A stretch of DNA of 5,909 nt from contig CANQSW010000083.1 in assembly GCA_947626615.1 (NCBI GenBank), positions 1 to 5,909 of the forward strand. The letters are read 5' to 3'. The notes beneath the pieces are model-generated. The model did not search any database. It was not told the DNA's origin and saw only the letters and a program-made list of their open reading frames with translations. This DNA is from an uncultured Peptococcaceae bacterium (lineage in GTDB: Bacteria > Bacillota > Dehalobacteriia > UBA4068 > UBA4997). A program made the position numbers and the translations under genes. Shown one piece after another: positions 1-5,790 of this stretch (within the stretch, counting starts at the first letter, position 1; every line of letters starts with the position of its first letter).

Positions 1-27
1 TTTCACCCCTTTCCCTTATTTTAGCAC

Positions 28-65
28 AAAAAGATGGTAGGCACTTTCGTGTCTACCATCTTTTT
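28..65. terminator. Bidirectional intrinsic terminator
   Basis: Positions 28-44 (A-tract, then GATGGTAGGCAC) pair with 49-65 (GTGTCTACCATC, then a T-tract). This gives a 17-bp stem with a single G·T wobble (41·52) and a TTTC tetraloop at 45-48. Because the stem begins with five A and ends with five T, it reads as a terminator on both strands. On the minus strand it lies 46 bases past the stop codon of the XRE gene and would end that transcript. On the plus strand it would end whatever enters from the left of the window. Confidence 0.88.
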
Positions 66-110
66 ACCACTTCACCGGGAGAGGGATAGCCCTTTTTGTT
101 TGCCGCTTAT

Positions 111-446
111 TCAGCCGCGCTTGAATCTGAGCAGGTCTTGCAAAAGCCGCAGCAGCTCGCGCTGCTCCGCCGCTGTGCAGCCTTGCAGCAGCTGATAGGC
201 TTCTTCCGCCGGGCTGCTTTCGGCCGCCGCCCCCGGCAGATGCACGAAGAAGGCGGCGGGGTCCGCCCCCAGCGCCCGCGCCAGCCGGCACACGCTCTCG
301 ATAGTGGCGTTCTTTTCGCCGCGCTCCAGCTGGCCCACGTAGGTGGCGTGGACGTCCGCCCGCTCCGCCAGCTTTTCCTGCGTCAGCCCCGCCGCCAGCC
401 GCAGCGCCCGCAAACGCTCGCCGAATTCTTTGGTTATCTGTGACAT
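111..446 (-). CDS. XRE-family helix-turn-helix transcriptional regulator
   Basis: This is a 111-residue cytoplasmic DNA-binding protein. Residues about 7-64 form a Cro/C1-type HTH domain: a first helix with ERLRALRLAAGLTQ, then EKLAERADV, then a recognition region ATYVGQLERGEKN at 35-46, and SVCRLARALGADP. The rest has an alanine-rich linker (70-80) and a charged, leucine-rich C-terminal helix (about 82-109, ending LLRFKRG) that could mediate dimerisation. The ATG at 446 is preceded on the minus strand by AGGAGG (complement of 455-460) at 8-base spacing, which supports this start. The gene is transcribed away from mtnN and ends at the hairpin at 28-65. Target genes cannot be read from the sequence. 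Autoregulation through the repeats at 461-550 is an inference. The family call is firm; the specific role is unknown. Confidence 0.9.
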   Translation of the reverse strand: MSQITKEFGERLRALRLAAGLTQEKLAERADVHATYVGQLERGEKNATIESVCRLARALGADPAAFFVHLPGAAAESSPAEEAYQLLQGCTAAEQRELLRLLQDLLRFKRG

Positions 447-460
447 TCTGCCCGCCTCCT

Positions 461-550
461 GCTTCTATACTACAAATATCATTACGCTAAATAAATATAC
501 TATTGATTTTTATCGGCGCATGATATATACTAAAGATATTATTTGCCGCT
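461..550. repeat. Three degenerate 30-bp tandem repeats with phased TATACTA
   Basis: The exact heptamer TATACTA occurs at 466-472, 496-502 and 526-532, a strict 30-bp period. Aligning the units 461-490, 491-520 and 521-550 shows further agreement after the heptamer. Unit positions 16, 17, 19, 23 and 27 are identical in all three, and two of three copies agree at most other positions, giving roughly TATACTA..GATATTATT.GGCGC. The array fills the AT-rich part of the divergent XRE/mtnN region, begins just upstream of the XRE ribosome binding site, and overlaps the likely promoters. An operator array for a cooperative regulator such as the adjacent XRE protein is plausible but inferred. Confidence 0.55.
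503..531 (+). promoter_or_regulatory. Candidate sigma-A promoter toward mtnN
   Basis: TTGATT (503-508) and TATACT (526-531) are separated by 17 bases, a good match to the housekeeping consensus. Transcription would start near 538 and give an mtnN leader of about 200 bases. Both boxes lie inside the 30-bp repeats, so a repeat-binding factor would be expected to affect this promoter. Other TATA-like hexamers at 562-567 and 583-588 lack a well-spaced -35. The leftward XRE promoter must also lie in this AT-rich stretch, but I could not pick a convincing pair for it. Confidence 0.45.
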
Positions 551-608
551 TTTTTACGGTTTATAGTATTGAGAAGCAAACGTATAGTTGCGTGGGCGCG
601 GCAGATAT

Positions 609-674
609 GCGGAGGCGGGGCGATAAGCTCCGCCTTTCCGCTTTTGCGGCGCGTTTTGGGTGTTGCAAAAGCGG
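609..674 (+). promoter_or_regulatory. Structured leader with two overlapping hairpins upstream of mtnN
   Basis: Hairpin A pairs 614-621 (GGCGGGGC) with 627-634 (GCTCCGCC) around a 5-base loop. It is extended by A613-T635 and, past a two-base bulge, by GCGG 609-612 with CCGC 638-641. Hairpin B is a perfect 10-bp inverted repeat, CCGCTTTTGC (638-647) with GCAAAAGCGG (665-674), around a 17-base loop. The two compete for bases 638-641. Neither is followed by a T-tract on either strand, so a simple terminator is unlikely. It does not match SAM or SAH riboswitch consensus as I know them. It may be regulatory, or simply a stable GC-rich 5' UTR. Confidence 0.4.
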
Positions 675-740
675 CGGAAAAAGTGTAAAATAAACGGTGT
701 ATTTTCTGCCGCCTGCGGGCGGCCCGGCGGAGGTTTTGTT

Positions 741-1436
741 ATGATCGCAGTTTTGGCCGCAATGGCGGAAGAGCTGGCGCCGCTTCGGGGGGAGCTGGCC
801 GCCCAGGAGGTCTATACCAACAAGGTCGTTAAAATGTGGCGGACGGAGGGCGAGCGCCCGCTGCTGCTGGTGCAGTCCGGCATCGGCAAGGCCAACGCGG
901 CGGCGGCCGCGGCTATCGTGATCGAGCGCTTCGCCCCGCGCGCGCTGATCAACATCGGCTCGGCGGGGGGCTTTGCGCCGCACGTTAAGGTGGGCGACGT
1001 GGTGGTGGGCACGGAGGCGCTGTACAGCGACGTGGACGCCACCTGCTTCAACTACCGGCTGGGGCAGGTGCCGCAGATGCCGCCCGTATACCCCGGCGAC
1101 CCGGCGCTTTTGGCGGCGGCCAAGGCGCTGGCCGCGGCGGAGGAGTTTGCCGGGCGGGTGGCCTTCGGGCCGATATTGACTTCGGATTCCTTTATGAGCG
1201 ACCCGGCGCGGGTGGCGGGCATCATGGCCGCCTTTCCGCAGGCGTTCGCTTCGGATATGGAGGGCGCGGCGATAGCCGAGGCGGCGTATCAATGCGGCGT
1301 GCCGTTTCTGAACGTGCGCTCGATGTCGGATATCGCGGGGGACGAGGCGGCGCGGAGCTTCGACGAGAATCTGGAGCTGGCGGCGGCGCGGGCGGCCGAG
1401 TTTTTCCGCCGGCTGGCGGCGGCAATTTCCGCTTGA
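741..1436 (+). CDS. mtnN: 5'-methylthioadenosine/S-adenosylhomocysteine nucleosidase
   Basis: This cytoplasmic enzyme hydrolyses the N-glycosidic bond of 5'-methylthioadenosine and S-adenosylhomocysteine, releasing adenine and the thio-ribose product. It detoxifies SAM by-products and feeds methionine salvage or the activated methyl cycle. The 231-residue length matches the family (about 230). Visible signatures are the N-terminal AAMAEEL with the conserved Glu at residue 11, SGIGK (46-50), GSAGG (73-77), TSDSF (147-151), DMEGAAIA (172-179) with the substrate-binding Glu174, and RSMSD with the catalytic Asp197. The last two coincide with the E. coli numbering. The ATG at 741 is chosen because GGAGG at 729-733 sits 7 bases upstream and the family's N-terminus starts there; an in-frame GTG at 660 would add 27 unrelated residues. 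There is no terminator before the rib leader, so its transcripts may run into the riboswitch. Confidence 0.95.
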   Translation: MIAVLAAMAEELAPLRGELAAQEVYTNKVVKMWRTEGERPLLLVQSGIGKANAAAAAAIVIERFAPRALINIGSAGGFAPHVKVGDVVVGTEALYSDVDATCFNYRLGQVPQMPPVYPGDPALLAAAKALAAAEEFAGRVAFGPILTSDSFMSDPARVAGIMAAFPQAFASDMEGAAIAEAAYQCGVPFLNVRSMSDIAGDEAARSFDENLELAAARAAEFFRRLAAAISA

Positions 1437-1461
1437 CAGCGGCGCGAATTGGTTTTATACT
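1433..1461 (+). promoter_or_regulatory. Near-consensus sigma-A promoter of the rib operon
   Basis: TTGACA (1433-1438) is a perfect -35 hexamer and TATACT (1456-1461) a strong -10, separated by the optimal 17 bases. The -35 box overlaps the mtnN stop codon (TGA at 1434-1436). Transcription would begin near 1468, about a dozen bases before the riboswitch P1 stem at 1480. That spacing is exactly what an FMN-controlled leader needs, so this is very likely the main rib promoter. Confidence 0.8.
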
Positions 1462-1479
1462 CTATACAGTTACATATAA

Positions 1480-1586
1480 GTCTTCAGGGCAGGGTGCGAT
1501 TCCCGACCGGTGGTACAGCCCACGAGCCGCAAGGCATGATTCGGTGCGATTCCGAAGCCGACAGTATAGTCTGGATGGAAGAAGAC
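1480..1586 (+). promoter_or_regulatory. FMN riboswitch (RFN element) aptamer
   Basis: This RNA aptamer binds flavin mononucleotide and controls the rib operon. The closing stem P1 pairs GTCTTC (1480-1485) with GAAGAC (1581-1586). Inside are the conserved blocks AGGGCAGGGTG, ATTCCCGACCGGTGGTA, CAGCCCACGAGC, GATTCGGTG, ATTCCGAAGCCGACAGTA and TAGTCTGGATGGAAGAAG. Helices visible include GGG/CCC (1492-1494/1502-1504), GTGG/CCAC near 1511-1523, GCC-GCAA-GGC (1526-1535) and TTCGG/CCGAA (1540-1544/1552-1556). The two docking loops share the same GGTGCGATTCC-type sequence, where many family members have GTGAAATTCC. It lies between a strong promoter and ribD, as expected of an RFN element, and is followed by a terminator, which indicates transcriptional control. 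Confidence 0.97.
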
Positions 1587-1630
1587 GGGCAAAGGTGGTG
1601 TTCCAGCGCCGCTTTGTTTGCGTATTTCCG

Positions 1631-1659
1631 GCCCTGAGGCGTTTGCCTTGGGGCTTTTT
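1631..1659 (+). terminator. Riboswitch-controlled intrinsic terminator
   Basis: GCCCTGAGGC (1631-1640) pairs with GCCTTGGGGC (1645-1654) around a GTTT loop, making a 10-bp stem with two adjacent wobble pairs, followed by TTTTT (1655-1659) and then GTTT. It ends 15 bases before the ribD start codon. Its 5' arm is also complementary to the aptamer's 5' side: CTTCAGGGC at 1482-1490 pairs with GCCCTGAGG at 1631-1639, nine pairs with one wobble. That alternative helix would break P1 and the terminator together, so it is the likely antiterminator. With FMN bound, P1 is held closed and the terminator can form. Confidence 0.87.
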
Positions 1660-1674
1660 GTTTGGGGTGAGACG

Positions 1675-2793
1675 ATGAGCGACGAATTCTTTATGCGCCG
1701 GGCGATAGAGCTGGCGGAGCGCGGCGCGGGGGCGGTGGCGCCGAACCCGCTGGTGGGGGCCGTCGTTGTGCGCGAGGGGCGCGTGATCGGCGAGGGCTGG
1801 CACCGACGCTTCGGCGAGGCGCATGCGGAGCGAAACGCTCTGGCTGCCTGCACGGAAGACCCCGCCGGGGCCACCATGTACGTGACGCTGGAGCCCTGCT
1901 GCCATTTCGGTCATCAGCCGCCCTGCGTGGAGGCGATAATCGCGGCGCGGCTGCGGCGCGTGGTGATAGGCTGCGGCGACCCGAACCCGAAGGTGGCGGG
2001 CGGCGGCGTCAGGCGGCTGCGCGAGGCCGGCGTCGAGGTGACGGAAAACGTGCTGGCCGATGAATGTCGGGCGCAGAACCGCGTTTTTATGCACTATATC
2101 ACGCGGCATACGCCCTACGTAACGCTGAAATACGCGATGACGCTGGACGGCAAGATCGCGGCCTACACCGGCAGTTCCAAATGGATAACCGGCGCGGCGG
2201 CCCGAGAACACGTGCAGCGGCAGCGGGCGCTCAATCAGGCGATCATGGTGGGGCGCGGCACGGTGCAGGCGGACGACCCGCAGCTGACCTGCCGTCTGCC
2301 CGGCGCGCCTTCGCCGCTGCGGATAATCTGCGACAGCGGGCTGAACACGTCGCCGGAGGCCAACGTGGTGCGGACGGCGCGCGAGGTGCCGACGCTTTTT
2401 GCCACCTGCTGCAATGATACCGCGAAAATAGCGCGGCTGGAGCAGGCGGGCTGCCGGGTCTGGCAGATAACTCCAGGCGCGGACGGCCGCCCCGACCCGG
2501 CCGAGCTGATGCGCCGGCTGGCGGCGGAGGGTATCGCCTCGCTTATTCTGGAGGGCGGGGCGGAGCTGGCGTGGTCGCTGCTGGCGGCCGGGCTGGTGCA
2601 GCGCGTGCAGGCGTATATCGCGCCGCTGCTTTTGGGCGGAGCCGCCGCCAAAGGGCCGCTGGGCGGGCAGGGCTTCGCCGCGCCGGCGGCGGGCGTGCGT
2701 TTGCAGAACCTGGTTTGGCAGCGGCTGGGCGAGGATATTTTGCTGGAAGCCGACGTGGCAAAGGAGGCGGGAGATGTTCACCGGGATAATTGA
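1675..2793 (+). CDS. ribD: Bifunctional pyrimidine deaminase/reductase of riboflavin synthesis
   Basis: RibD carries out the second and third steps of the pyrimidine branch. It deaminates 2,5-diamino-6-ribosylamino-pyrimidinone 5'-phosphate and then reduces the ribosyl chain with NADPH. The protein has 372 residues, normal for the fused form. The N-terminal deaminase (about 1-145) shows NPLVGAVVV (24-32), the zinc-site HAE (50-52) and PCCHFGHQPPC (74-84) with Cys75 and Cys84, then GDPNPKVAGGG. The C-terminal reductase (about 146-360) shows LKYAMTLDGKIA (151-162), SKWIT (168-172), VGRGTV (192-197), DDPQLTCR (200-207) and LEGG (292-295). The ATG at 1675 follows GGGGTGA (1664-1670) closely and gives the standard N-terminus (SDEFFMRRAIELA). 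This is the first gene after the riboswitch terminator. Its end overlaps ribE by 20 bases. Confidence 0.96.
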   Translation: MSDEFFMRRAIELAERGAGAVAPNPLVGAVVVREGRVIGEGWHRRFGEAHAERNALAACTEDPAGATMYVTLEPCCHFGHQPPCVEAIIAARLRRVVIGCGDPNPKVAGGGVRRLREAGVEVTENVLADECRAQNRVFMHYITRHTPYVTLKYAMTLDGKIAAYTGSSKWITGAAAREHVQRQRALNQAIMVGRGTVQADDPQLTCRLPGAPSPLRIICDSGLNTSPEANVVRTAREVPTLFATCCNDTAKIARLEQAGCRVWQITPGADGRPDPAELMRRLAAEGIASLILEGGAELAWSLLAAGLVQRVQAYIAPLLLGGAAAKGPLGGQGFAAPAAGVRLQNLVWQRLGEDILLEADVAKEAGDVHRDN

Positions 2794-3415
2794 AGAGATC
2801 GGGCGGGTGCGGGCCGTGCGGCACGGGGCGCGCTCGGCTGTGCTGCAAATCGCGGCGGATAAGATAATGGACGACCTGGCGGTGGGCGACAGCGTGGCGG
2901 TGGGCGGCGTTTGCCTGACGGTGACGGAGCTTTGGCCCGGCGCTTTTGCCGCCGACGTTATGCCGGAGACGCTCTCCCGCAGCAATCTGGGCGGGCTCGT
3001 TCCCGGCAGCCGCGTGAATCTGGAGCGGGCGCTGGCGGCAGACGGCCGCTTCGGCGGGCATATCGTTTCCGGTCATATCGACGGCGTGGGGCGGGTGCAA
3101 AGCGTGCGCCGCGACGGCAACGCCCTCTGGTACGAGATCGCCGTGCCGGCTGAGCTTTTGCGCTATATCGTGGCGAAGGGCTCCGTGGCGCTGGACGGCG
3201 TGAGCCTGACGGTGGCGCGCGTCTCTGGCGAGGGGTTCGCGGTATCGGTAATCCCGCACACGGCGGCGGCGACGACGCTGGCCGAACGGCAGCCGGGCGA
3301 TACCGTGAATATCGAGTGCGATATACTGGCGAAATACGTGGAAAAGCTGCTGGCCCCGGCGGAGACGGAAAACCGCGGCCTGACGCTGGAATTTCTGCGG
3401 GAAAACGGTTTTTGA
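2774..3415 (+). CDS. ribE: Riboflavin synthase, alpha subunit
   Basis: This enzyme catalyses the final step, dismutating two molecules of 6,7-dimethyl-8-ribityllumazine to riboflavin and the pyrimidine intermediate. Its 213 residues form the usual two lumazine-binding barrels. The first starts with the hallmark MFTGIIEEIG and carries VGGVCLTV (43-50, with Cys47). The second begins around GGHIVSGHIDGVG (94-106) and repeats the motif as LDGVSLTV (140-147), followed by IPHT (160-163) and NIECDILAKYVEKLL (179-193). The start at 2774 is fixed by AAGGAGG at 2761-2767, six bases upstream and inside ribD, so translation is coupled to ribD. The name ribE follows Bacillus usage; the E. coli equivalent is ribC. 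In the family the active enzyme is a trimer, often associated with the RibH shell in bacilli. Confidence 0.96.
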   Translation: MFTGIIEEIGRVRAVRHGARSAVLQIAADKIMDDLAVGDSVAVGGVCLTVTELWPGAFAADVMPETLSRSNLGGLVPGSRVNLERALAADGRFGGHIVSGHIDGVGRVQSVRRDGNALWYEIAVPAELLRYIVAKGSVALDGVSLTVARVSGEGFAVSVIPHTAAATTLAERQPGDTVNIECDILAKYVEKLLAPAETENRGLTLEFLRENGF

Positions 3416-3428
3416 TACAGGAGAGAAA

Positions 3429-4634
3429 ATGACGGAGATAAAATACAACACAATAGACGAAGCGCTGGCGGCGCTGCAAAAGGGCGAGCTGATACTGGTG
3501 ACGGACGACCCCTCGCGGGAAAACGAGGGCGACCTCATCTGCGCGGCGCAGTTTGCCAGCACGGAAAACGTCAATTTTATGGCCGCGGTCGGCCGGGGGT
3601 TGATCTGTATGCCTCTTTCCGCCGCCGAGGCCGGGCGGCTGGGGCTGCCGCAGATGGTGAGCCATAACACCGACAATCACGAAACGGCGTTCACCGTTTC
3701 TATCGACTATAAGGACGTTACCACCGGTATTTCCGCCGTGGAGCGGGGGCTGACGGCCCGCCGCGCGGCCGACCCGGCCAGCCGGCCGGAGGATTTTCGC
3801 CGGCCCGGGCATATGTTCCCGCTGACGGCGCGTCCCGGCGGCGTTTTGGCGCGCGCCGGCCACACCGAAGCCACGGTGGATCTGCTGCGGCTGGCGGGGC
3901 TGGCGGAATGTGGCCTTTGCTGCGAGGTCATGCGGGCCGACGGCGAGATGATGCGGACGCCGGAGCTGGCCGAGCTGGCCCGCGAACATAACCTGAAGTT
4001 CATCACCATAAGCGACCTGCAAAGCTACCGCAAGCGCCACGAAGTGCTGGTGGAGCGCGTGGCGCGGGCGCAGATGCCCACCAAATACGGCGAGTTCGTG
4101 GCCTACGGCTACGTGAACCGCCTAAACGGCGAGCACCACGTGGCGCTGGTGAAGGGCGATATCGGCGACGGCCAAAACCTGCTCTGCCGGGTACATTCCG
4201 AATGCCTGACGGGCGACACGTTTGGTTCGCTCCGCTGCGACTGCGGCCAGCAGTTTGCCGCCGCCATGACGCAGATAGAGCGCGAGGGGCGCGGCGTGCT
4301 GCTTTATATGCGGCAGGAGGGCCGGGGCATCGGCCTCATCAACAAGCTGAAGGCCTACGAGCTGCAGGAGCAGGGTCTGGATACCGTGACGGCCAATCTG
4401 GCGCTGGGTTTTCGGCCGGATCAGCGGGAATATTACATCGGGGCGCAGATATTGCGGGACCTCGGCGTAAAGACCATGCGGCTTTTGACGAACAACCCCG
4501 ACAAGGTGTATCAGCTGGCCGATTTCGGGCTGGAGATATTGGAGCGCGTGCCGATACAGATGCACGCGACGGATTACGATAAAAAATATCTGGAGACGAA
4601 GCGGGATAAAATGGGGCATTTATTGGATTATTGA
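3429..4634 (+). CDS. ribBA: Bifunctional DHBP synthase / GTP cyclohydrolase II
   Basis: RibBA starts both branches: it makes 3,4-dihydroxy-2-butanone 4-phosphate from ribulose 5-phosphate and opens GTP to the diaminopyrimidine with release of formate and pyrophosphate. The protein has 401 residues. The DHBP synthase half (1-200) shows DDPSRENEGDLI (26-37, acidic metal and substrate residues), TTGISAVER (98-106), RPGHMFPL (125-132) and GHTEATVDLLRLAG (144-157). The cyclohydrolase half (about 205-400) shows GEHHVALVKGDI (234-245), the zinc cysteines 259, 270 and 272 in SECLTGDTFGSLRCDCG, RQEGRGIGL (295-303), Tyr310, DQR with the catalytic Arg333, and Lys359. Both halves look intact, with minor variants such as YYIGAQ and NNPDK at non-catalytic positions. 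AGGAG at 3419-3423 sets the ATG, 13 bases after ribE. Confidence 0.97.
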   Translation: MTEIKYNTIDEALAALQKGELILVTDDPSRENEGDLICAAQFASTENVNFMAAVGRGLICMPLSAAEAGRLGLPQMVSHNTDNHETAFTVSIDYKDVTTGISAVERGLTARRAADPASRPEDFRRPGHMFPLTARPGGVLARAGHTEATVDLLRLAGLAECGLCCEVMRADGEMMRTPELAELAREHNLKFITISDLQSYRKRHEVLVERVARAQMPTKYGEFVAYGYVNRLNGEHHVALVKGDIGDGQNLLCRVHSECLTGDTFGSLRCDCGQQFAAAMTQIEREGRGVLLYMRQEGRGIGLINKLKAYELQEQGLDTVTANLALGFRPDQREYYIGAQILRDLGVKTMRLLTNNPDKVYQLADFGLEILERVPIQMHATDYDKKYLETKRDKMGHLLDY

Positions 4635-4657
4635 AATAAATTTCAGGAGGGAACAAC

Positions 4658-5134
4658 ATGAAAACATTTTCCGCAAAGCTGGTGCCGCAGGGGCAGGTCA
4701 AGATCGGCGTGGTGGCGTCGCGCTTCAACGAGTTCATCACGTCAAAGCTGCTGGCGGGCGCGGTGGACGGGCTGACCCGCCACGGCGTGCCGGAGGATTC
4801 CATCGAGACGGCGTGGGTGCCGGGCGCGTTCGAGATACCGCTGGCCGCCAAAAAAATGGCCGAAAGCGGCCGCTACGACGCCGTTATCTGTCTGGGGGCG
4901 GTGATACGCGGCAACACCGGGCATTACGAGTACGTTTGCGCCGAAGTCTCCAAGGGCGTGGCGCAGGTGGGGCTGGCTGCCGAGCTGCCGGTGCTGTTCG
5001 GCGTTTTGACCTGCGAAAACATCGAACAGGCGATCGAGCGGGCCGGCACGAAGGCCGGCAACAAGGGCTATGACTGCGCCCTTGCCGCGCTGGAGATGAT
5101 CAACCTGCTGCAGGATATCGGGGCGGCCCAATGA
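4658..5134 (+). CDS. ribH: 6,7-dimethyl-8-ribityllumazine synthase
   Basis: RibH condenses 5-amino-6-ribitylaminouracil with DHBP to form lumazine, where the two pathway branches meet. It has 158 residues, typical of the family. Motifs are SRFNEFIT (21-28, substrate ring stacking), WVPGAFEIP (53-61), GAVIRGNTGHYEYV (80-93) with the catalytic His89, VLFGVLTCENIEQAIERAG (112-130), and TKAGNKG (131-137), which contributes to phosphate and substrate contacts. AGGAGG at 4645-4650 stands 7 bases before the ATG, the best ribosome binding site in the operon and one base change from a fully extended Shine-Dalgarno. This fits the high copy number of lumazine synthase particles in many bacteria. A short AT-rich gap separates it from ribBA. 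Its stop overlaps the next start as ATGA. Confidence 0.97.
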   Translation: MKTFSAKLVPQGQVKIGVVASRFNEFITSKLLAGAVDGLTRHGVPEDSIETAWVPGAFEIPLAAKKMAESGRYDAVICLGAVIRGNTGHYEYVCAEVSKGVAQVGLAAELPVLFGVLTCENIEQAIERAGTKAGNKGYDCALAALEMINLLQDIGAAQ

Positions 5135-5790
5135 ACCTGCTGCTGGACTATGACGGCACGCTGCACGACTGTTTGGTGATCTACGCGCCGGCTTTTCGCG
5201 CCGTTTGCCGCCAGCTGGCGGCGGAGGGCCTGCTGCCGCCGCTTCAGGCCACCGACGCGGAGATCGGCGGGTGGCTGGGCTATTCTTCGCCGGAGATGTG
5301 GCGGGCGTTTGCGCCGCAGCTGCCGGAGGAGCAGCAGCGCCGGGCCAGCCGTCTGGTGGGCGAGCTGATGAACGCCGCGATACTGGCCGGCCGGGCCAGA
5401 TTATACCCCGGCGCGGAGGACGCGCTGCGCCGGCTGAAGGCGGCGGGGCATAAGCTGTTCTTTTGCAGTAACTGCAAGCGGGATTATCTGGCCTTGCACC
5501 GGCAGGCCTTCCCGCTGGACGAGTATTTTACCGCCTTTTATGCCGCCGAGGAGTGCGGCTGGCGCACCAAGGTGGAGATGTTTTCGCTGATAGCGGCCGC
5601 CTACCCCGGCGATTTTGCCGTTATCGGCGACCGCCGGCACGATATGGCGGTGGCGGCGGCTTATCAGCTGCCGGCGGTGGGCTGCGCCTACGGCTATGGC
5701 AGCCCGGCGGAGCTGGCCGCTGCCATGTATATCGCCCACGACGTGCGGGAGCTGCCTGAGCTGGTGGCTAAGATCGCCGCCAGAGCATAA
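5131..5790 (+). CDS. HAD-family phosphatase, candidate riboflavin-pathway phosphatase
   Basis: This is a 219-residue soluble HAD-superfamily hydrolase of the phosphoglycolate-phosphatase-like type. All four motifs are present: I, LLDYDGTLHD with nucleophile Asp6 and Asp8; II, FFCSN with Ser113; III, Lys147 in TKVEMF; IV, VIGDRRHDM with Asp167 and Asp171. A helical cap (about 14-90) lies between motifs I and II, the C1/subclass I arrangement, and LYPGAEDALRRLKAAGHKL precedes motif II as in Gph-like enzymes. The ATG shares four bases (ATGA) with the ribH stop, and its own ribosome binding site is weak (GGGGCGG at 5120-5126), so it is probably translated by coupling. The context points to dephosphorylation of 5-amino-6-ribitylaminouracil 5'-phosphate, a step done in E. 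coli and B. subtilis by unlinked HAD enzymes (YigB, YbjI, YcsE). FMN hydrolysis, phosphoglycolate or house-cleaning activity remain alternatives. Family certain; substrate inferred. Confidence 0.9.
   Translation: MNLLLDYDGTLHDCLVIYAPAFRAVCRQLAAEGLLPPLQATDAEIGGWLGYSSPEMWRAFAPQLPEEQQRRASRLVGELMNAAILAGRARLYPGAEDALRRLKAAGHKLFFCSNCKRDYLALHRQAFPLDEYFTAFYAAEECGWRTKVEMFSLIAAAYPGDFAVIGDRRHDMAVAAAYQLPAVGCAYGYGSPAELAAAMYIAHDVRELPELVAKIAARA

Noticed and set aside
96..443. Plus-strand frame opposite the XRE gene
   Set aside because: The minus frame has a clear HTH domain and a strong ribosome binding site. The plus frame has neither a domain nor a plausible start.
461..550. CRISPR array
   Set aside because: The three 30-bp units are contiguous and degenerate, with no unique spacers between conserved repeats and no cas genes nearby.
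660..740. GTG-initiated 27-residue N-terminal extension of mtnN
   Set aside because: The extension is unrelated to the family and overlaps the leader hairpin. The ATG at 741 has GGAGG 7 bases upstream and gives the canonical N-terminus.
600..740. Known SAM or SAH riboswitch upstream of mtnN
   Set aside because: The conserved blocks of those classes that I know are not present; only generic GC-rich hairpins are visible.
1618..1674. Upstream in-frame start for ribD
   Set aside because: It would place coding sequence across the riboswitch terminator and adds residues not found in RibD proteins.
1462..2985. Long open frame on the minus strand opposite ribD and the riboswitch
   Set aside because: It is antisense to ribD and the FMN aptamer, is full of Arg, His and Pro, and shows no family motif. 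Long shadow frames are expected opposite GC-rich genes.
2543..4040. Two further long minus-strand frames opposite ribE and ribBA
   Set aside because: Their composition is low-complexity Arg/Ala/Pro/His with no recognisable domain, and they lie entirely across intact, motif-rich rib genes on the plus strand.
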